Origin: an uncultured Clostridia bacterium
Lineage (GTDB): Bacteria; Bacillota; Clostridia; Christensenellales; Borkfalkiaceae
Assembly: GCA_944367465.1 (NCBI GenBank)
Contig: CALVWO010000009.1
Coordinates: 1-41,229 of the forward strand
Direction: 5' to 3'
Length of the DNA: 41,229 bases
A program made the position numbers and the translations under genes. The notes beneath the pieces were generated by a model. That model did no database searches. It was not told the origin of the DNA and saw nothing but the letters and a program-made list of their open reading frames with translations. Positions 1 to 7,188 of the stretch are shown in pieces. Position 1 is the stretch's first letter. Each line of letters begins with the position of its first letter.

Positions 1-1433
1 ATGGTGAGGCGCTGGCGCTGTCCGCCCGAGAGGTTGCGCCCCTCCTGCGCGATCTCGCCGTCCAGCCCGCCTTTGGAAGCGACCACGTCCGCCGCCTGCG
101 CGATGCGCACCGCCTTCTGCAGCTCCTCCTCCGTGGCGTCCTCCTTTCCCCAAAGGAGATTGGAACGGATGGTGCCGCGGAAGAGCACCCCCTTCTGCGG
201 CACGACGCCGATGCGCGCACGCAACTCCCCTGCGGGGAGCGTGTTCACATCCTCCCCGGCAAGACGCACCACGCCGCGGCTGGCGGGATAAAAGCGGGGC
301 AGGAGGTTGACGAGCGTCGTCTTGCCCGAACCGGTGCCGCCCAGGACCCCCACCACCTCGCCGCGCGCGGCGGAAAAGGTGACGTTGTGCAGCGCGGGCG
401 CGCCGCCCCTGGCGTACGCGAACGAGACGTCTTCGAAGGAGAACGCGGCGCTCCCCTTCTTTTCCGAAGGCGGCGCGAGCACCTCGGGCTCGCCGGAGGC
501 TTCGAGCACCTGCTCGATGCGCTTTTCGCAGGAGATGGCGCGCGAGGCGGTGTAGATGAGATTGGCGAACTTGACGAGTTCCACCAGAATGAGCGAAAGA
601 TAGCTGTACAGCGCGACGACGTCGCCGTTCAGGATGACGCCCTCCTCCACGCGCAGCGCGCCCACCCAGACGATGGCGATCGCCGCGACGGAGACGAGCG
701 CATAGGTGAGCGGATTGGTGACGGCGGCGATGCGCCCCACCTTCTTCTGCTCGGCGCACAGGCGCGCGTTCCGCCCGCCGAATTCCGCGATCTCGTCCTC
801 CTCCTTGCAGAACGCCCGCACGACGCGCGCGCCCGCAAGATTTTCCCGCGTTTGCAAATATACGCCGTCCGAATGCCCCTGCACGCGCTTATACAGCGGG
901 ATGGTCGCAGCCATGACGGCGACGATCGCCGCCGTGAGAAGGGGCAGGACGGCGACGAATACGAGCGCGACCTGCCAGTCGACGATAAACGCCATGACGA
1001 TGGCGCCGAACACGACGATGGGCGAACGCAGCAGGAGGCGGAGCGTCATGTTCACGCCCGACTGCACCTGATTGACATCGCTCGTCATGCGGGTGATCAT
1101 GGTCGCGGTGCCCGTTTCGTCGATCTGCGTATACGAAAAGGACTGAAGTTTATCGAAGAGCCGCTCGCGCAGGCGCGCGCTCGTTCCCGCCGCGGCCTTG
1201 GCGGCGAAAAACTGCGCCGTGAGCGCGAACCCCAGCCCCGCCACGCCGAACGCGACGAGGATGAGACACCGCGTGACGACGTACATCCGGTCGCCCGCGG
1301 CGATGCCGACGTTCACGATGTCTGCCACGACGAGCGGCACGAGCAGCTCCATACACGCTTCGAGCAGCTTGAAGATGGGCGAAAGCACCGCCACCGCGCC
1401 GTACGGCTTCATACAAGAGAACAGGTGTTTCAA
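1..1433 (-). CDS. ABC exporter half-transporter (fused membrane and ATPase domains), 3' end cut by window
   Basis: Multidrug/lipid-type ABC exporter subunit in the inner membrane. The reading frame runs leftwards off the window edge. The first ~300 residues form the membrane domain, with a family-typical opening (LLEACMELLVPLVVADIVNV). The nucleotide-binding domain follows, with Walker A GGTGSGKTT, a Q-loop (VPQKGVLFRGTIRSN) and the ABC signature LSGGQRQR. The Walker B/H-loop end lies outside. I chose the TTG start at 1433 because GGAAG lies 7 nt upstream and it gives the family-like N-terminus MKHLFSCMKPYG; the next in-frame ATG is at 1412. Such half-transporters usually pair with a second half encoded next door, here presumably left of the window. 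Substrate cannot be told. Confidence 0.9.
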   Translation of the reverse strand, partial: MKHLFSCMKPYGAVAVLSPIFKLLEACMELLVPLVVADIVNVGIAAGDRMYVVTRCLILVAFGVAGLGFALTAQFFAAKAAAGTSARLRERLFDKLQSFSYTQIDETGTATMITRMTSDVNQVQSGVNMTLRLLLRSPIVVFGAIVMAFIVDWQVALVFVAVLPLLTAAIVAVMAATIPLYKRVQGHSDGVYLQTRENLAGARVVRAFCKEEDEIAEFGGRNARLCAEQKKVGRIAAVTNPLTYALVSVAAIAIVWVGALRVEEGVILNGDVVALYSYLSLILVELVKFANLIYTASRAISCEKRIEQVLEASGEPEVLAPPSEKKGSAAFSFEDVSFAYARGGAPALHNVTFSAARGEVVGVLGGTGSGKTTLVNLLPRFYPASRGVVRLAGEDVNTLPAGELRARIGVVPQKGVLFRGTIRSNLLWGKEDATEEELQKAVRIAQAADVVASKGGLDGEIAQEGRNLSGGQRQRLT

Positions 1434-1484
1434 AACAATTCTTCCATATCAGCGTATTTGCCGCGCTCTCCCGCGGCCGATTCA

Positions 1485-1514
1485 AGATTACCACATTTTA
1501 TATCCGAAAGTCAA
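1485..1514 (-). promoter_or_regulatory. Candidate sigma-A promoter for the ABC exporter
   Basis: TTGACT (1509-1514), an 18-nt spacer, then TAATCT (1485-1490) on the minus strand, about 50 nt upstream of the TTG start. The -10 is imperfect. A perfect 10-bp GC hairpin (1515-1538) lies just upstream of the -35. Confidence 0.45.
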
Positions 1515-1637
1515 GCGCGCGGGCATTTGCCCGCGCGCCTTCCTGCTGCAATGATAAAATTTTAAGCTATATCCGCATGACGACGGCGAGGATCCCGTCG
1601 TGCCGGCGGGCGGAGATGCGCACGTCAACTCTGTGGC

Positions 1638-1666
1638 AAAAAAACGAGGGGCGATATCGCCCCTCG
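1638..1666 (-). terminator. Intrinsic terminator after the PlsC-type gene
   Basis: A perfect 22-nt palindrome (1645-1666, CGAGGGGCGAT and its complement) is followed on the minus strand by seven T. A second perfect 7-bp hairpin (1675-1694) lies between it and the stop codon. Confidence 0.85.
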
Positions 1667-1709
1667 TCCGCAACGGGCGCCCGAGAAGGCGCCCGAAACG
1701 TTTTATTGA

Positions 1710-3038
1710 TCAAATCGTCTCTTCTGACCGCTTGTTCTTCACTTCTCCCTGCCCCTCTCTGCCGCGCTCTTTCACCTTCTCCTTCGCAAGGAGATAGATC
1801 TCCTCCGTGGCGAGGGAAATTTTCGTGAGCTGATCGCGGTCGGATACGGGATGCAGCCAATAGCTGTCGTCCGGCGTGGAGATATCGACGCAGTCGCCGA
1901 AGATGTTCTTTTTGTACTTATCCTTGCGGTACGGATAGTCGTACTCGACGTGCACGCTCTCGAGCTCGGTGCCCGCCCAGAAGAGCTCGCGCTTTTCGCC
2001 GTATGCCTTGCAGATGAGCCGCGTTCCCTCGGGCGTCTGCACAAGTTTTCCCATGCCCTGATCGTAAAACCGCTTGGCGTTGGGAAGGGTGTGCACGGTC
2101 ACGTCGTCCTCGAAGCGGTAGCTGCCCGAACGCACCTCCGCGCGCACGTTTTTGCGCTCCCACGCCATCCAGTCGGGGATGTACCGGAACTCCGTCTCCC
2201 CTTCCTCGGCGACGAGCTCGCTCAGCTCGGTCATCTGCCAGCCCTTGCCGCAGGCGGCGCACCACAGGCGGGTGCCCTCCGAATACATTTTGAACTCCGT
2301 GCCGCAGTGCGGGCACTGATAGAGGATATTGTGCAATCCGTTGGCGCGGCGGGGATTGGTGAGGCGGATCCCCTCTTCGCGCTGATAGGCATAATCGTCG
2401 CGCTGCATGGCGCGGTGGATGCGGGCGTTGAGTTCGTCGGCGGGGAGGCTCCTGACCTCCTCCGCGGTCGCCACGCACTCGAGCTCGCAGCGGAGCGGAA
2501 GATACTGCTCGTCTTTATTCCACTGCGGCGCGGCGATGAACGTGCCGTAGAGACGCAAAACGACGACGGGGACTTTGAGGAGTTTGCCCATCTTGCCGAG
2601 AGAATCGGGCAGAAAGCCCGTCGTGCCGTCGAGCGTGTAGCGCGCCTCGGGATAGATGCAGACGATGGACTTATACTTATCCACGCAATAGCGCATGTTG
2701 CGGATGAGGTTAAGATCTTTCACGAACTTGCGCTTGCAGATACAGCCGAGCCTGCGCATGATCCAGTCGCCGACGTCGCGGATGGCGTCGATGGCGACGA
2801 CGTTGTTCGCGTTATGAGGCGCAACCGCCGTATACATGGCGGGAAAGTCGAGCATGCTCGCATGCGTGACGAACAGCAGATAGGGCGGCTCGATACCCGT
2901 CATGCCGATCTTTTTTACCGTGACCTTGCGCCCCTTAAGACGGGGTTTGATAGCGAAATTCCGCGCGACCCACATCCAGAACGGGCTCGCCTTACGCGGT
3001 TTTTTTGTAAAATCGTAATGCCGGATCTCTTTTCCCAT
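1710..3038 (-). CDS. PlsC-like lysophospholipid acyltransferase with C-terminal zinc ribbon and extension
   Basis: Probable 1-acyl-glycerol-3-phosphate acyltransferase-family enzyme, moving an acyl chain onto a lysophospholipid at the membrane. The N-terminal half has the HX4D catalytic motif (THASMLDF) and a PEAR motif (YPEARYT) in place of the usual EGTR. After the catalytic domain comes a four-cysteine ribbon (CPHCGTEF...CAACGKGW), then about 150 residues with no domain I recognise. At 442 aa it is about twice the length of a minimal PlsC. The ATG at 3038 was chosen over an upstream in-frame start because a GGGGGAAGAGG stretch sits just before it and the promoter at 3070-3098 would leave the longer start without a leader. 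It is monocistronic: own promoter, own terminator. Confidence 0.85.
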   Translation of the reverse strand: MGKEIRHYDFTKKPRKASPFWMWVARNFAIKPRLKGRKVTVKKIGMTGIEPPYLLFVTHASMLDFPAMYTAVAPHNANNVVAIDAIRDVGDWIMRRLGCICKRKFVKDLNLIRNMRYCVDKYKSIVCIYPEARYTLDGTTGFLPDSLGKMGKLLKVPVVVLRLYGTFIAAPQWNKDEQYLPLRCELECVATAEEVRSLPADELNARIHRAMQRDDYAYQREEGIRLTNPRRANGLHNILYQCPHCGTEFKMYSEGTRLWCAACGKGWQMTELSELVAEEGETEFRYIPDWMAWERKNVRAEVRSGSYRFEDDVTVHTLPNAKRFYDQGMGKLVQTPEGTRLICKAYGEKRELFWAGTELESVHVEYDYPYRKDKYKKNIFGDCVDISTPDDSYWLHPVSDRDQLTKISLATEEIYLLAKEKVKERGREGQGEVKNKRSEETI

Positions 3039-3069
3039 AACCTCTTCCCCCCGTATATCCTGTAACTTT

Positions 3070-3098
3070 ATTATATCAGCCCGCACGTGGAAAGTCAA
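3070..3098 (-). promoter_or_regulatory. Sigma-A promoter of the PlsC-type gene
   Basis: TTGACT (3093-3098), 17-nt spacer, TATAAT (3070-3075) on the minus strand, about 30 nt before the ATG. Confidence 0.8.
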
Positions 3099-3191
3099 TA
3101 CAAGTTAAGAAATTTTTCAATCGGGGTGCCCGGGAGCGCCGCGCCGTTCTTTTGAAGCCCGCGGTACGGCGGCGGAAGGCGCCGCGCCTCC

Positions 3192-3797
3192 TTACAAAAT
3201 CCCTTCCAGAAGGATCTTCAGCCCGATGCCGATGAGCACCGCGCCCCCGGCGACGCCCGCCCAGTCGGCGAACTCATCGCCCACCTTTTTGCCGGCGTAT
3301 ACGGCGGCAAACGACAGGACGAAGGTGACCGCGCCGATGACGGCGGCACATGCCGCGGCGTGGAAAGGGAGCCCCGCCTGCGTTTCCGTTGCGAGGAGCG
3401 TCACGCCGACGGCGAGCGCGTCGAGACTGGTCGCCACGCCCTGCACGAGAAGTTTCCCCGCGCCGAGGGGTTTGCCCGCGCGCGGGAGCTGCGCCCCCTC
3501 GCCCGCGCTCTTTTTTTCGCGCATCTCCAGGATACAGTCGACGATCATCTTCCCGCCGATGAAGGCGAGGAGCGCGAAGGAAAGCCACGGCGCGATGCGC
3601 TCGACGACGGAGGCGAACACCGCCCCGCAGTAATACCCGACGACGGGCATGGCGAACTGGAATACGGCAAACGTGAGCGCGATCGCAAGCGCCTTTGCGG
3701 GGCGCATGCGCGGATCCGTCATGCCGTTGGTCATGCTCACGGCGACGGCGTCCATCGCAAGCGCCGCCCCGATGAGAAGGATCTCCCAAACCGACAT
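3192..3797 (-). CDS. mntP: MntP-family manganese efflux pump
   Basis: Exports Mn2+ across the cytoplasmic membrane. The 201-aa protein is almost wholly hydrophobic and has the family's internal duplication. Each half begins with a conserved acidic helix: AMDAVAVSMTNG near the N-terminus and TSLDALAVGVT in the middle. A charged cytoplasmic loop rich in Lys/Glu separates the halves. GGAGAGAAAA precedes the ATG at 3797. An earlier in-frame start (3878) would lie inside the leader terminator and is rejected. The yybP-ykoY riboswitch upstream independently supports manganese as the substrate. Confidence 0.93.
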   Translation of the reverse strand: MSVWEILLIGAALAMDAVAVSMTNGMTDPRMRPAKALAIALTFAVFQFAMPVVGYYCGAVFASVVERIAPWLSFALLAFIGGKMIVDCILEMREKKSAGEGAQLPRAGKPLGAGKLLVQGVATSLDALAVGVTLLATETQAGLPFHAAACAAVIGAVTFVLSFAAVYAGKKVGDEFADWAGVAGGAVLIGIGLKILLEGIL

Positions 3798-3855
3798 AAA
3801 ATTTTCTCTCCAAAATCTTCCTGCAGCGGAACCGCCGCGCCTGAGGGGAGCGGAC

Positions 3856-3907
3856 AAAAAAGAAAGACTTATGCGCAAAGGAACGGCTTTCCTTTACGCA
3901 TAAGTCT
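3856..3907 (-). terminator. Riboswitch expression-platform terminator in the mntP leader
   Basis: A 19-bp stem (arms 3865-3883 and 3889-3907, one G-T pair, 5-nt loop) is followed on the minus strand by TTCTTTTTT. The promoter-proximal arm contains AGACTTATG, which is also the 3' strand of the riboswitch P1 helix, so the two structures exclude each other. Confidence 0.9.
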
Positions 3908-3997
3908 CGTCATTTCAGATAGCGCCCGCGGCATGCGCCGCAATATGTGGACGGTATCGCGCAGCCGCCCGTGCGGCGCGCCGACTACTCCCCTATG
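3899..3997 (-). promoter_or_regulatory. yybP-ykoY manganese riboswitch aptamer
   Basis: On the minus strand the leader has the class hallmarks in order: GGGGAGTAG (3985-3993), a CCGTC-ACAT-like internal segment, and TGACGAGACTTATG at the 3' side. A P1 helix can form between CATAGG (3992-3997) and CTTATG (3899-3904). Known biology of the class: Mn2+ stabilises the aptamer and keeps P1 formed. Here that would block the downstream terminator and turn mntP on. Identified from motifs, not from a covariance search. Confidence 0.87.
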
Positions 3998-4006
3998 TTC
4001 CGCTTT

Positions 4007-4035
4007 ATTGTACGACAAAATATTCGTTCTGTCAA
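4007..4035 (-). promoter_or_regulatory. Sigma-A promoter of the mntP riboswitch transcript
   Basis: Consensus TTGACA (4030-4035), 17-nt spacer, TACAAT (4007-4012) on the minus strand, placing transcription start just before the aptamer. Confidence 0.88.
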
Positions 4036-4051
4036 CCCGTTTTATATATGT

Positions 4052-4306
4052 TTATTCGGCAAGGACGCGGATAATGCTCTTTGCCCGCCCGAGCGGGACG
4101 GGCGCGGTCTGCGCGGTGCAGTCCTCCGTTCTGAGCACCTGCGCCGTTACGCGGCGCCCCTCTCTGCCGAAGGGGACGACGACTTTATCCCCCGCCGCAA
4201 CGCGCACGGGAGCAAGGTACCAATAGGGCGCGCCCCCGATCTCGACCTTTGCGAACGTATGCACGCCCTGATCGCCGAGCACGCCGCCCGCCATCGAATG
4301 GATCAT
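4052..4306 (-). CDS. Small protein resembling the PriA N-terminal (3'-DNA-binding) domain
   Basis: An 84-aa protein of unknown role. Residues ~20-60 (VEIGGAPYWYLAPVRV...GDKVVVPFGREGRRVTAQVL) have the look of the N-terminal 3'-end-binding fold of primosome helicase PriA (YxYLVP...GxRVxVPFGR), but no helicase part exists. The start at 4306 is well supported: GAGGAGG lies 5 nt upstream. The longer open frame runs back through a repeat element and is rejected. Terminal hairpin H2 of repeat copy A ends about 10 nt upstream of its Shine-Dalgarno. The PriA resemblance is by eye only; it could be an unrelated beta-barrel. Confidence 0.6.
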   Translation of the reverse strand: MIHSMAGGVLGDQGVHTFAKVEIGGAPYWYLAPVRVAAGDKVVVPFGREGRRVTAQVLRTEDCTAQTAPVPLGRAKSIIRVLAE

Positions 4307-4325
4307 AAATACCTCCTCAGAAGTA

Positions 4326-4610
4326 TTCACGAAATTCTTTTCGAACTGACGAAAAGAATTTCCGTGAGTTTCAGGAAAACCCCGCAGTCGCTCACGCTTT
4401 TGTGCGCGGTTTTCCTCGCCGCCGCTGTTTTCGCAACAGTATAGCTCGCGGCGGCTCACTTTCTGAAAAATATACCACAGCAATCACGAAAATATTTTCT
4501 ATGAAAAGATTTTCGTGAAGAGGAGCGACAGGCGTGAAAAGTGCGGCGTTCGGCTTAGCCGAATGACCACAAAACGCGCCTTGTCGCGACGAGCGCAGGC
4601 ATGCGCAAAT
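4326..4610 (-). repeat. Three-hairpin intergenic element, copy A
   Basis: Non-coding element read on the minus strand and filling most of the 401-bp gap 4307-4707. Its far part (4431-4610, including hairpin H1 at 4485-4517) is 174/180 identical to 35648-35827 in opposite orientation. Then come stem 1 (4418-4425/4448-4455) with loop motif CTGTTGCGA, stem 2 (AGGAAAACC with GGTTTTCCT), and terminal hairpin H2 (4326-4367). The remaining 4611-4707 holds nothing I can assign. Confidence 0.85.
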
Positions 4611-4707
4611 TGAGTACCGCAGCGGAAGGCAACCTTCCTCGCGGACGTAATTGAGAGCTTTGCCCTCCGCGGAGCTGCGACGGAAGGGTTGTCTTGCAGG
4701 CGTAAAC

Positions 4708-6285
4708 CTAAAACAGGGGCGCGAAGATCTTTGCGAGCTCGCACACGCCGCGCCACACCACGTTGCGCTTTGCGTCCGCCTCCGTCTGGAGCGCGGAGAC
4801 GGCGAACGTCTCTTCGAAGTCCTGTTTCATCGAGGCGAGCGCGCGCGTCCTGTACATGAGCACCGCGTCCTCGAAGTGGAAGAGCAGGGAGCGATAGTCG
4901 CAGTTGATGGTGCCGACCACGCCCACCTTGTCGTCCGCGAGGAACCCCTTTGCGTGGATGAACCCGGGCGTATATTCATAAATTCTGACCCCGCCGCGGA
5001 TGAGCGCCATATAGTTGGAGCGCGTGAGCGCGAATGCGACGCGCTTATCGGGGATATGCGGCGTGATGATGCGCACGTCCACCCCGCGCGCCGCCGCCAT
5101 GACGAGCGCCTCGCGCAGACGGTAGTCGATGATGAGATAGGGCGTCATGATCCAGACGTAATCTTTGGCGGTATTGAGGATATTGATGTATACGTCCTCG
5201 CCGATGCTGCGCTGATACATGGGGCGCGGGCCGCTGCCGTAGGGCTGGACGAACCCCTCGTCCTCGAACTTTTCGTACATGAGCGGGATATAGGGCGAAT
5301 AATCCTCGCACGATTTGAGGGAGAGGTTATACAGTTTCAGAAACATCAGCAGCAGCCCCTTCACGCCCTCGCCCTCCAGCCGCACGGCGGTATCCTTCCA
5401 GCCCCCGAACGGATGGGTGACGTTGACGTATTCGTCGGAAAGATTGATGCCGCCCGTATAGCCGATGTATCCGTCGATGACGGTGATCTTTCTGTGGTCG
5501 CGGTTGTTGTGCACGTTCGTGACGACGGGCACGAACGGGTTGAATTTGACGCACCGGATGCCCATTTTTTCGAGCATCTTATGGTAGACGAGATGCACCT
5601 TGCCCATGCAGCCGATATCGTCGTACATGAACCGCACCTCGACGCCCTCTTTCACCTTGCGGGAGAGGATCTCGAGGATGCTTTCCCACATTTCCCCGCG
5701 TTCGATAATGAAGTACTCCATGAAGATGTACTTTTCGGCGCGCTCCAGATCTTCGAGGAGGCGCGCCCAGAAGAGTTCGCCCGAAGGGAAGTACTCCGTT
5801 CTGGTATGCTCGTACATGCACGCGGCAGGCTCTTCGGTAAAGAGCGCCTCGCTGATATCCGACCAGCGGCGCATCTCTTCGTTGATCCTGCGGACGGTCA
5901 GCCCGCCGTTTTCGTACTTTTTGGAATGTTCGTACAGAACGCGGTAGCGCTGCTGCACCCGCTTTGTGGGGCGGTGCGAGGAAAACACGCAGTAGATGGC
6001 GACGCCGAAGATATTGAGAAAGACGATGCACAGGATCCACGGGATCTTTGTCTCGGGGACCATATCGCGGTTGGCGGCGTGCAGCGCGGCAAGAAAGACG
6101 ACGAGCCACGAGAGCGCCGTGAGCGCAAACGTGATCCACTGCGTTGCCTGCGGGAACTTTGCGGCGAGCCAGCCCGCGAACAGATAGACGAAGCCGCAGA
6201 CGACGGTGACATCCACCAGAAAGAGGAGGATGATCGTGAGAGCGACGATAAAAAAGCGGCTGAAGATCCGTTTCAGCATCCGCAT
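4708..6285 (-). CDS. cls: Cardiolipin synthase-type phospholipase D
   Basis: Makes cardiolipin by joining phosphatidylglycerol units, at the cytoplasmic membrane. It has two N-terminal transmembrane segments (about residues 10-35 and 50-70) and a third hydrophobic stretch near 85-100. Two phospholipase D HKD motifs follow: DHRKITVIDG in the middle and IHAKGFLADD near the C-terminus, each with the H-x-K pair. The length (525 aa) is normal for bacterial Cls. AGGAGG lies 9 nt before the ATG at 6285. A good promoter sits in the 76-bp gap to trmL, so it can be transcribed independently. The exact phospholipid substrate is inferred from the family. Confidence 0.9.
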   Translation of the reverse strand: MRMLKRIFSRFFIVALTIILLFLVDVTVVCGFVYLFAGWLAAKFPQATQWITFALTALSWLVVFLAALHAANRDMVPETKIPWILCIVFLNIFGVAIYCVFSSHRPTKRVQQRYRVLYEHSKKYENGGLTVRRINEEMRRWSDISEALFTEEPAACMYEHTRTEYFPSGELFWARLLEDLERAEKYIFMEYFIIERGEMWESILEILSRKVKEGVEVRFMYDDIGCMGKVHLVYHKMLEKMGIRCVKFNPFVPVVTNVHNNRDHRKITVIDGYIGYTGGINLSDEYVNVTHPFGGWKDTAVRLEGEGVKGLLLMFLKLYNLSLKSCEDYSPYIPLMYEKFEDEGFVQPYGSGPRPMYQRSIGEDVYINILNTAKDYVWIMTPYLIIDYRLREALVMAAARGVDVRIITPHIPDKRVAFALTRSNYMALIRGGVRIYEYTPGFIHAKGFLADDKVGVVGTINCDYRSLLFHFEDAVLMYRTRALASMKQDFEETFAVSALQTEADAKRNVVWRGVCELAKIFAPLF

Positions 6286-6317
6286 GACCTGTTCCCTCCT
6301 TTCCGAATTACAGCGGT

Positions 6318-6346
6318 ATTATATCACGGCGGCGCGCTTTCGTCAA
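6318..6346 (-). promoter_or_regulatory. Sigma-A promoter of the cardiolipin synthase gene
   Basis: TTGACG (6341-6346), 17-nt spacer, TATAAT (6318-6323) on the minus strand, between trmL and cls. Confidence 0.8.
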
Positions 6347-6361
6347 TGCGCGCAAAAAATT

Positions 6362-6877
6362 TCACACACCGCGCGGCGGGACGTCCCAGCGCAGACGGTG
6401 CAGCTCCCCTTCCGAAGAGAGCCCGCGGAAATCGTTCTGCCGCAGCCCTTCGAACACGGCGACGGCGACGGAGTTGGAAAGATTGAGCGAACGCGCCTCC
6501 GTCCGCATGGGGATGCGCACGCATTCCCCGGGATGCGCGACCAGCAGTTCTTCGGGAAGTCCCCTCGTCTCCTTGCCGAACACAAGGTAATCCCCCGCGC
6601 GAAACTCCGCCTGCGTATATGCGCGGGGCGCCTTGGTCGTAAAGAACCAGAAGCGCGCGTCCGCGGGGCAGGACGCGAAAAACGCCTCCGCACCGTCGTG
6701 CACGACGACGTCGACCAGATGCCAGTAATCCAGCCCCGCGCGTTTGAGATATCTGTCGGATATTTCAAATCCGAGCGGTCTGACGAGGTGCAGCGTGCAC
6801 CCCGTTGCGGCGCAAGTCCGCGCGATATTGCCCGCGTTCTGCGGGATCTCCGGCTCAACGAGAACGACGTTGAACAT
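6362..6877 (-). CDS. trmL: tRNA (cytidine/uridine-34 2'-O)-methyltransferase TrmL
   Basis: SPOUT-class methylase that 2'-O-methylates the wobble base of certain leucine tRNAs using SAM. Seen in the 171-aa sequence: the N-terminal EPEIPQNAGNIARTCAATG block, FGKETRGLPEE in the middle and the C-terminal knot segment RSLNLSNSVAVAVFE. This is the TrmL/YibK order and length. AGGAGG is 6 nt before the ATG at 6877. It has its own promoter (6952-6980). About 20 extra C-terminal residues follow the knot. Confidence 0.93.
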   Translation of the reverse strand: MFNVVLVEPEIPQNAGNIARTCAATGCTLHLVRPLGFEISDRYLKRAGLDYWHLVDVVVHDGAEAFFASCPADARFWFFTTKAPRAYTQAEFRAGDYLVFGKETRGLPEELLVAHPGECVRIPMRTEARSLNLSNSVAVAVFEGLRQNDFRGLSSEGELHRLRWDVPPRGV

Positions 6878-6951
6878 CCTTTTCCTCCTGTCGGACGATG
6901 AGATCGTGCATCTTCCGCGCGCGTCCGGCGCGGAAAACCTCTGCGGGTATT

Positions 6952-6980
6952 ATTCTACCGCAAAATCCCGACTTTGGCAA
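6952..6980 (-). promoter_or_regulatory. Sigma-A promoter of trmL
   Basis: TTGCCA (6975-6980), 17-nt spacer, TAGAAT (6952-6957) on the minus strand. Confidence 0.65.
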
Positions 6981-7040
6981 GGAAATGTCTTTTCCCTGAA
7001 AATTTTTTCATAATTCTTTTCCGGAAACGCAATAAAATCC

Positions 7041-7068
7041 TTGACTTCTGCACAAAAGAGCGTATAAT
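7041..7068 (+). promoter_or_regulatory. Orphan plus-strand promoter driving a small-RNA candidate
   Basis: TTGACT (7041-7046), 16-nt spacer, perfect TATAAT (7063-7068) on the plus strand. No gene starts on this strand before 10292, and a strong terminator follows within 60-90 nt. Confidence 0.75.
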
Positions 7069-7074
7069 GTTACT

Positions 7075-7157
7075 TGTTCTTTACAGAACACTTGTTTTGC
7101 CTATACGAATCCATATTTTTTCTCATTAAAAAGCCGGGCGAGTCCGCCCGGCTTTTT
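7075..7157 (+). ncRNA. Candidate small RNA (~85 nt) between trmL and ypeB
   Basis: Bounded by the promoter 7041-7068 and the terminator 7128-7157. It opens with a small hairpin (GTTCT-ttac-AGAAC, about 7077-7090), then about 35 nt of U-rich single strand, then the terminator stem. The only ATG is inside the -10 box, so no peptide is likely. This layout is typical of a trans-acting sRNA; no known family is recognised. With the trmL promoter it accounts for the 311-bp gap 6878-7188. Confidence 0.55.
7128..7157. terminator. Bidirectional intrinsic terminator
   Basis: Stem GCCGGGCG (7133-7140)/CGCCCGGC (7145-7152), flanked by five A on one side and five T on the other. It ends ypeB transcription on the minus strand and the small-RNA candidate on the plus strand. 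Confidence 0.9.
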
Positions 7158-7188
7158 AATCGTATTTCCGCTTTTTTGTTGCGCTTTT

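Noticed and set aside
387..1565. Long plus-strand open frame opposite the ABC exporter
   Set aside because: His/Arg/Asp-rich shadow of a GC-rich gene; the minus frame has Walker A, Q-loop and signature motifs.
4307..4483. N-terminal extension of the small PriA-like protein
   Set aside because: Reads through repeat copy A; GAGGAGG at the ATG of 4306 decides the start.
4651..6486. 611-aa open frame opposite the cardiolipin synthase gene
   Set aside because: Antisense shadow with no protein-like motifs; the minus frame has two HKD motifs.
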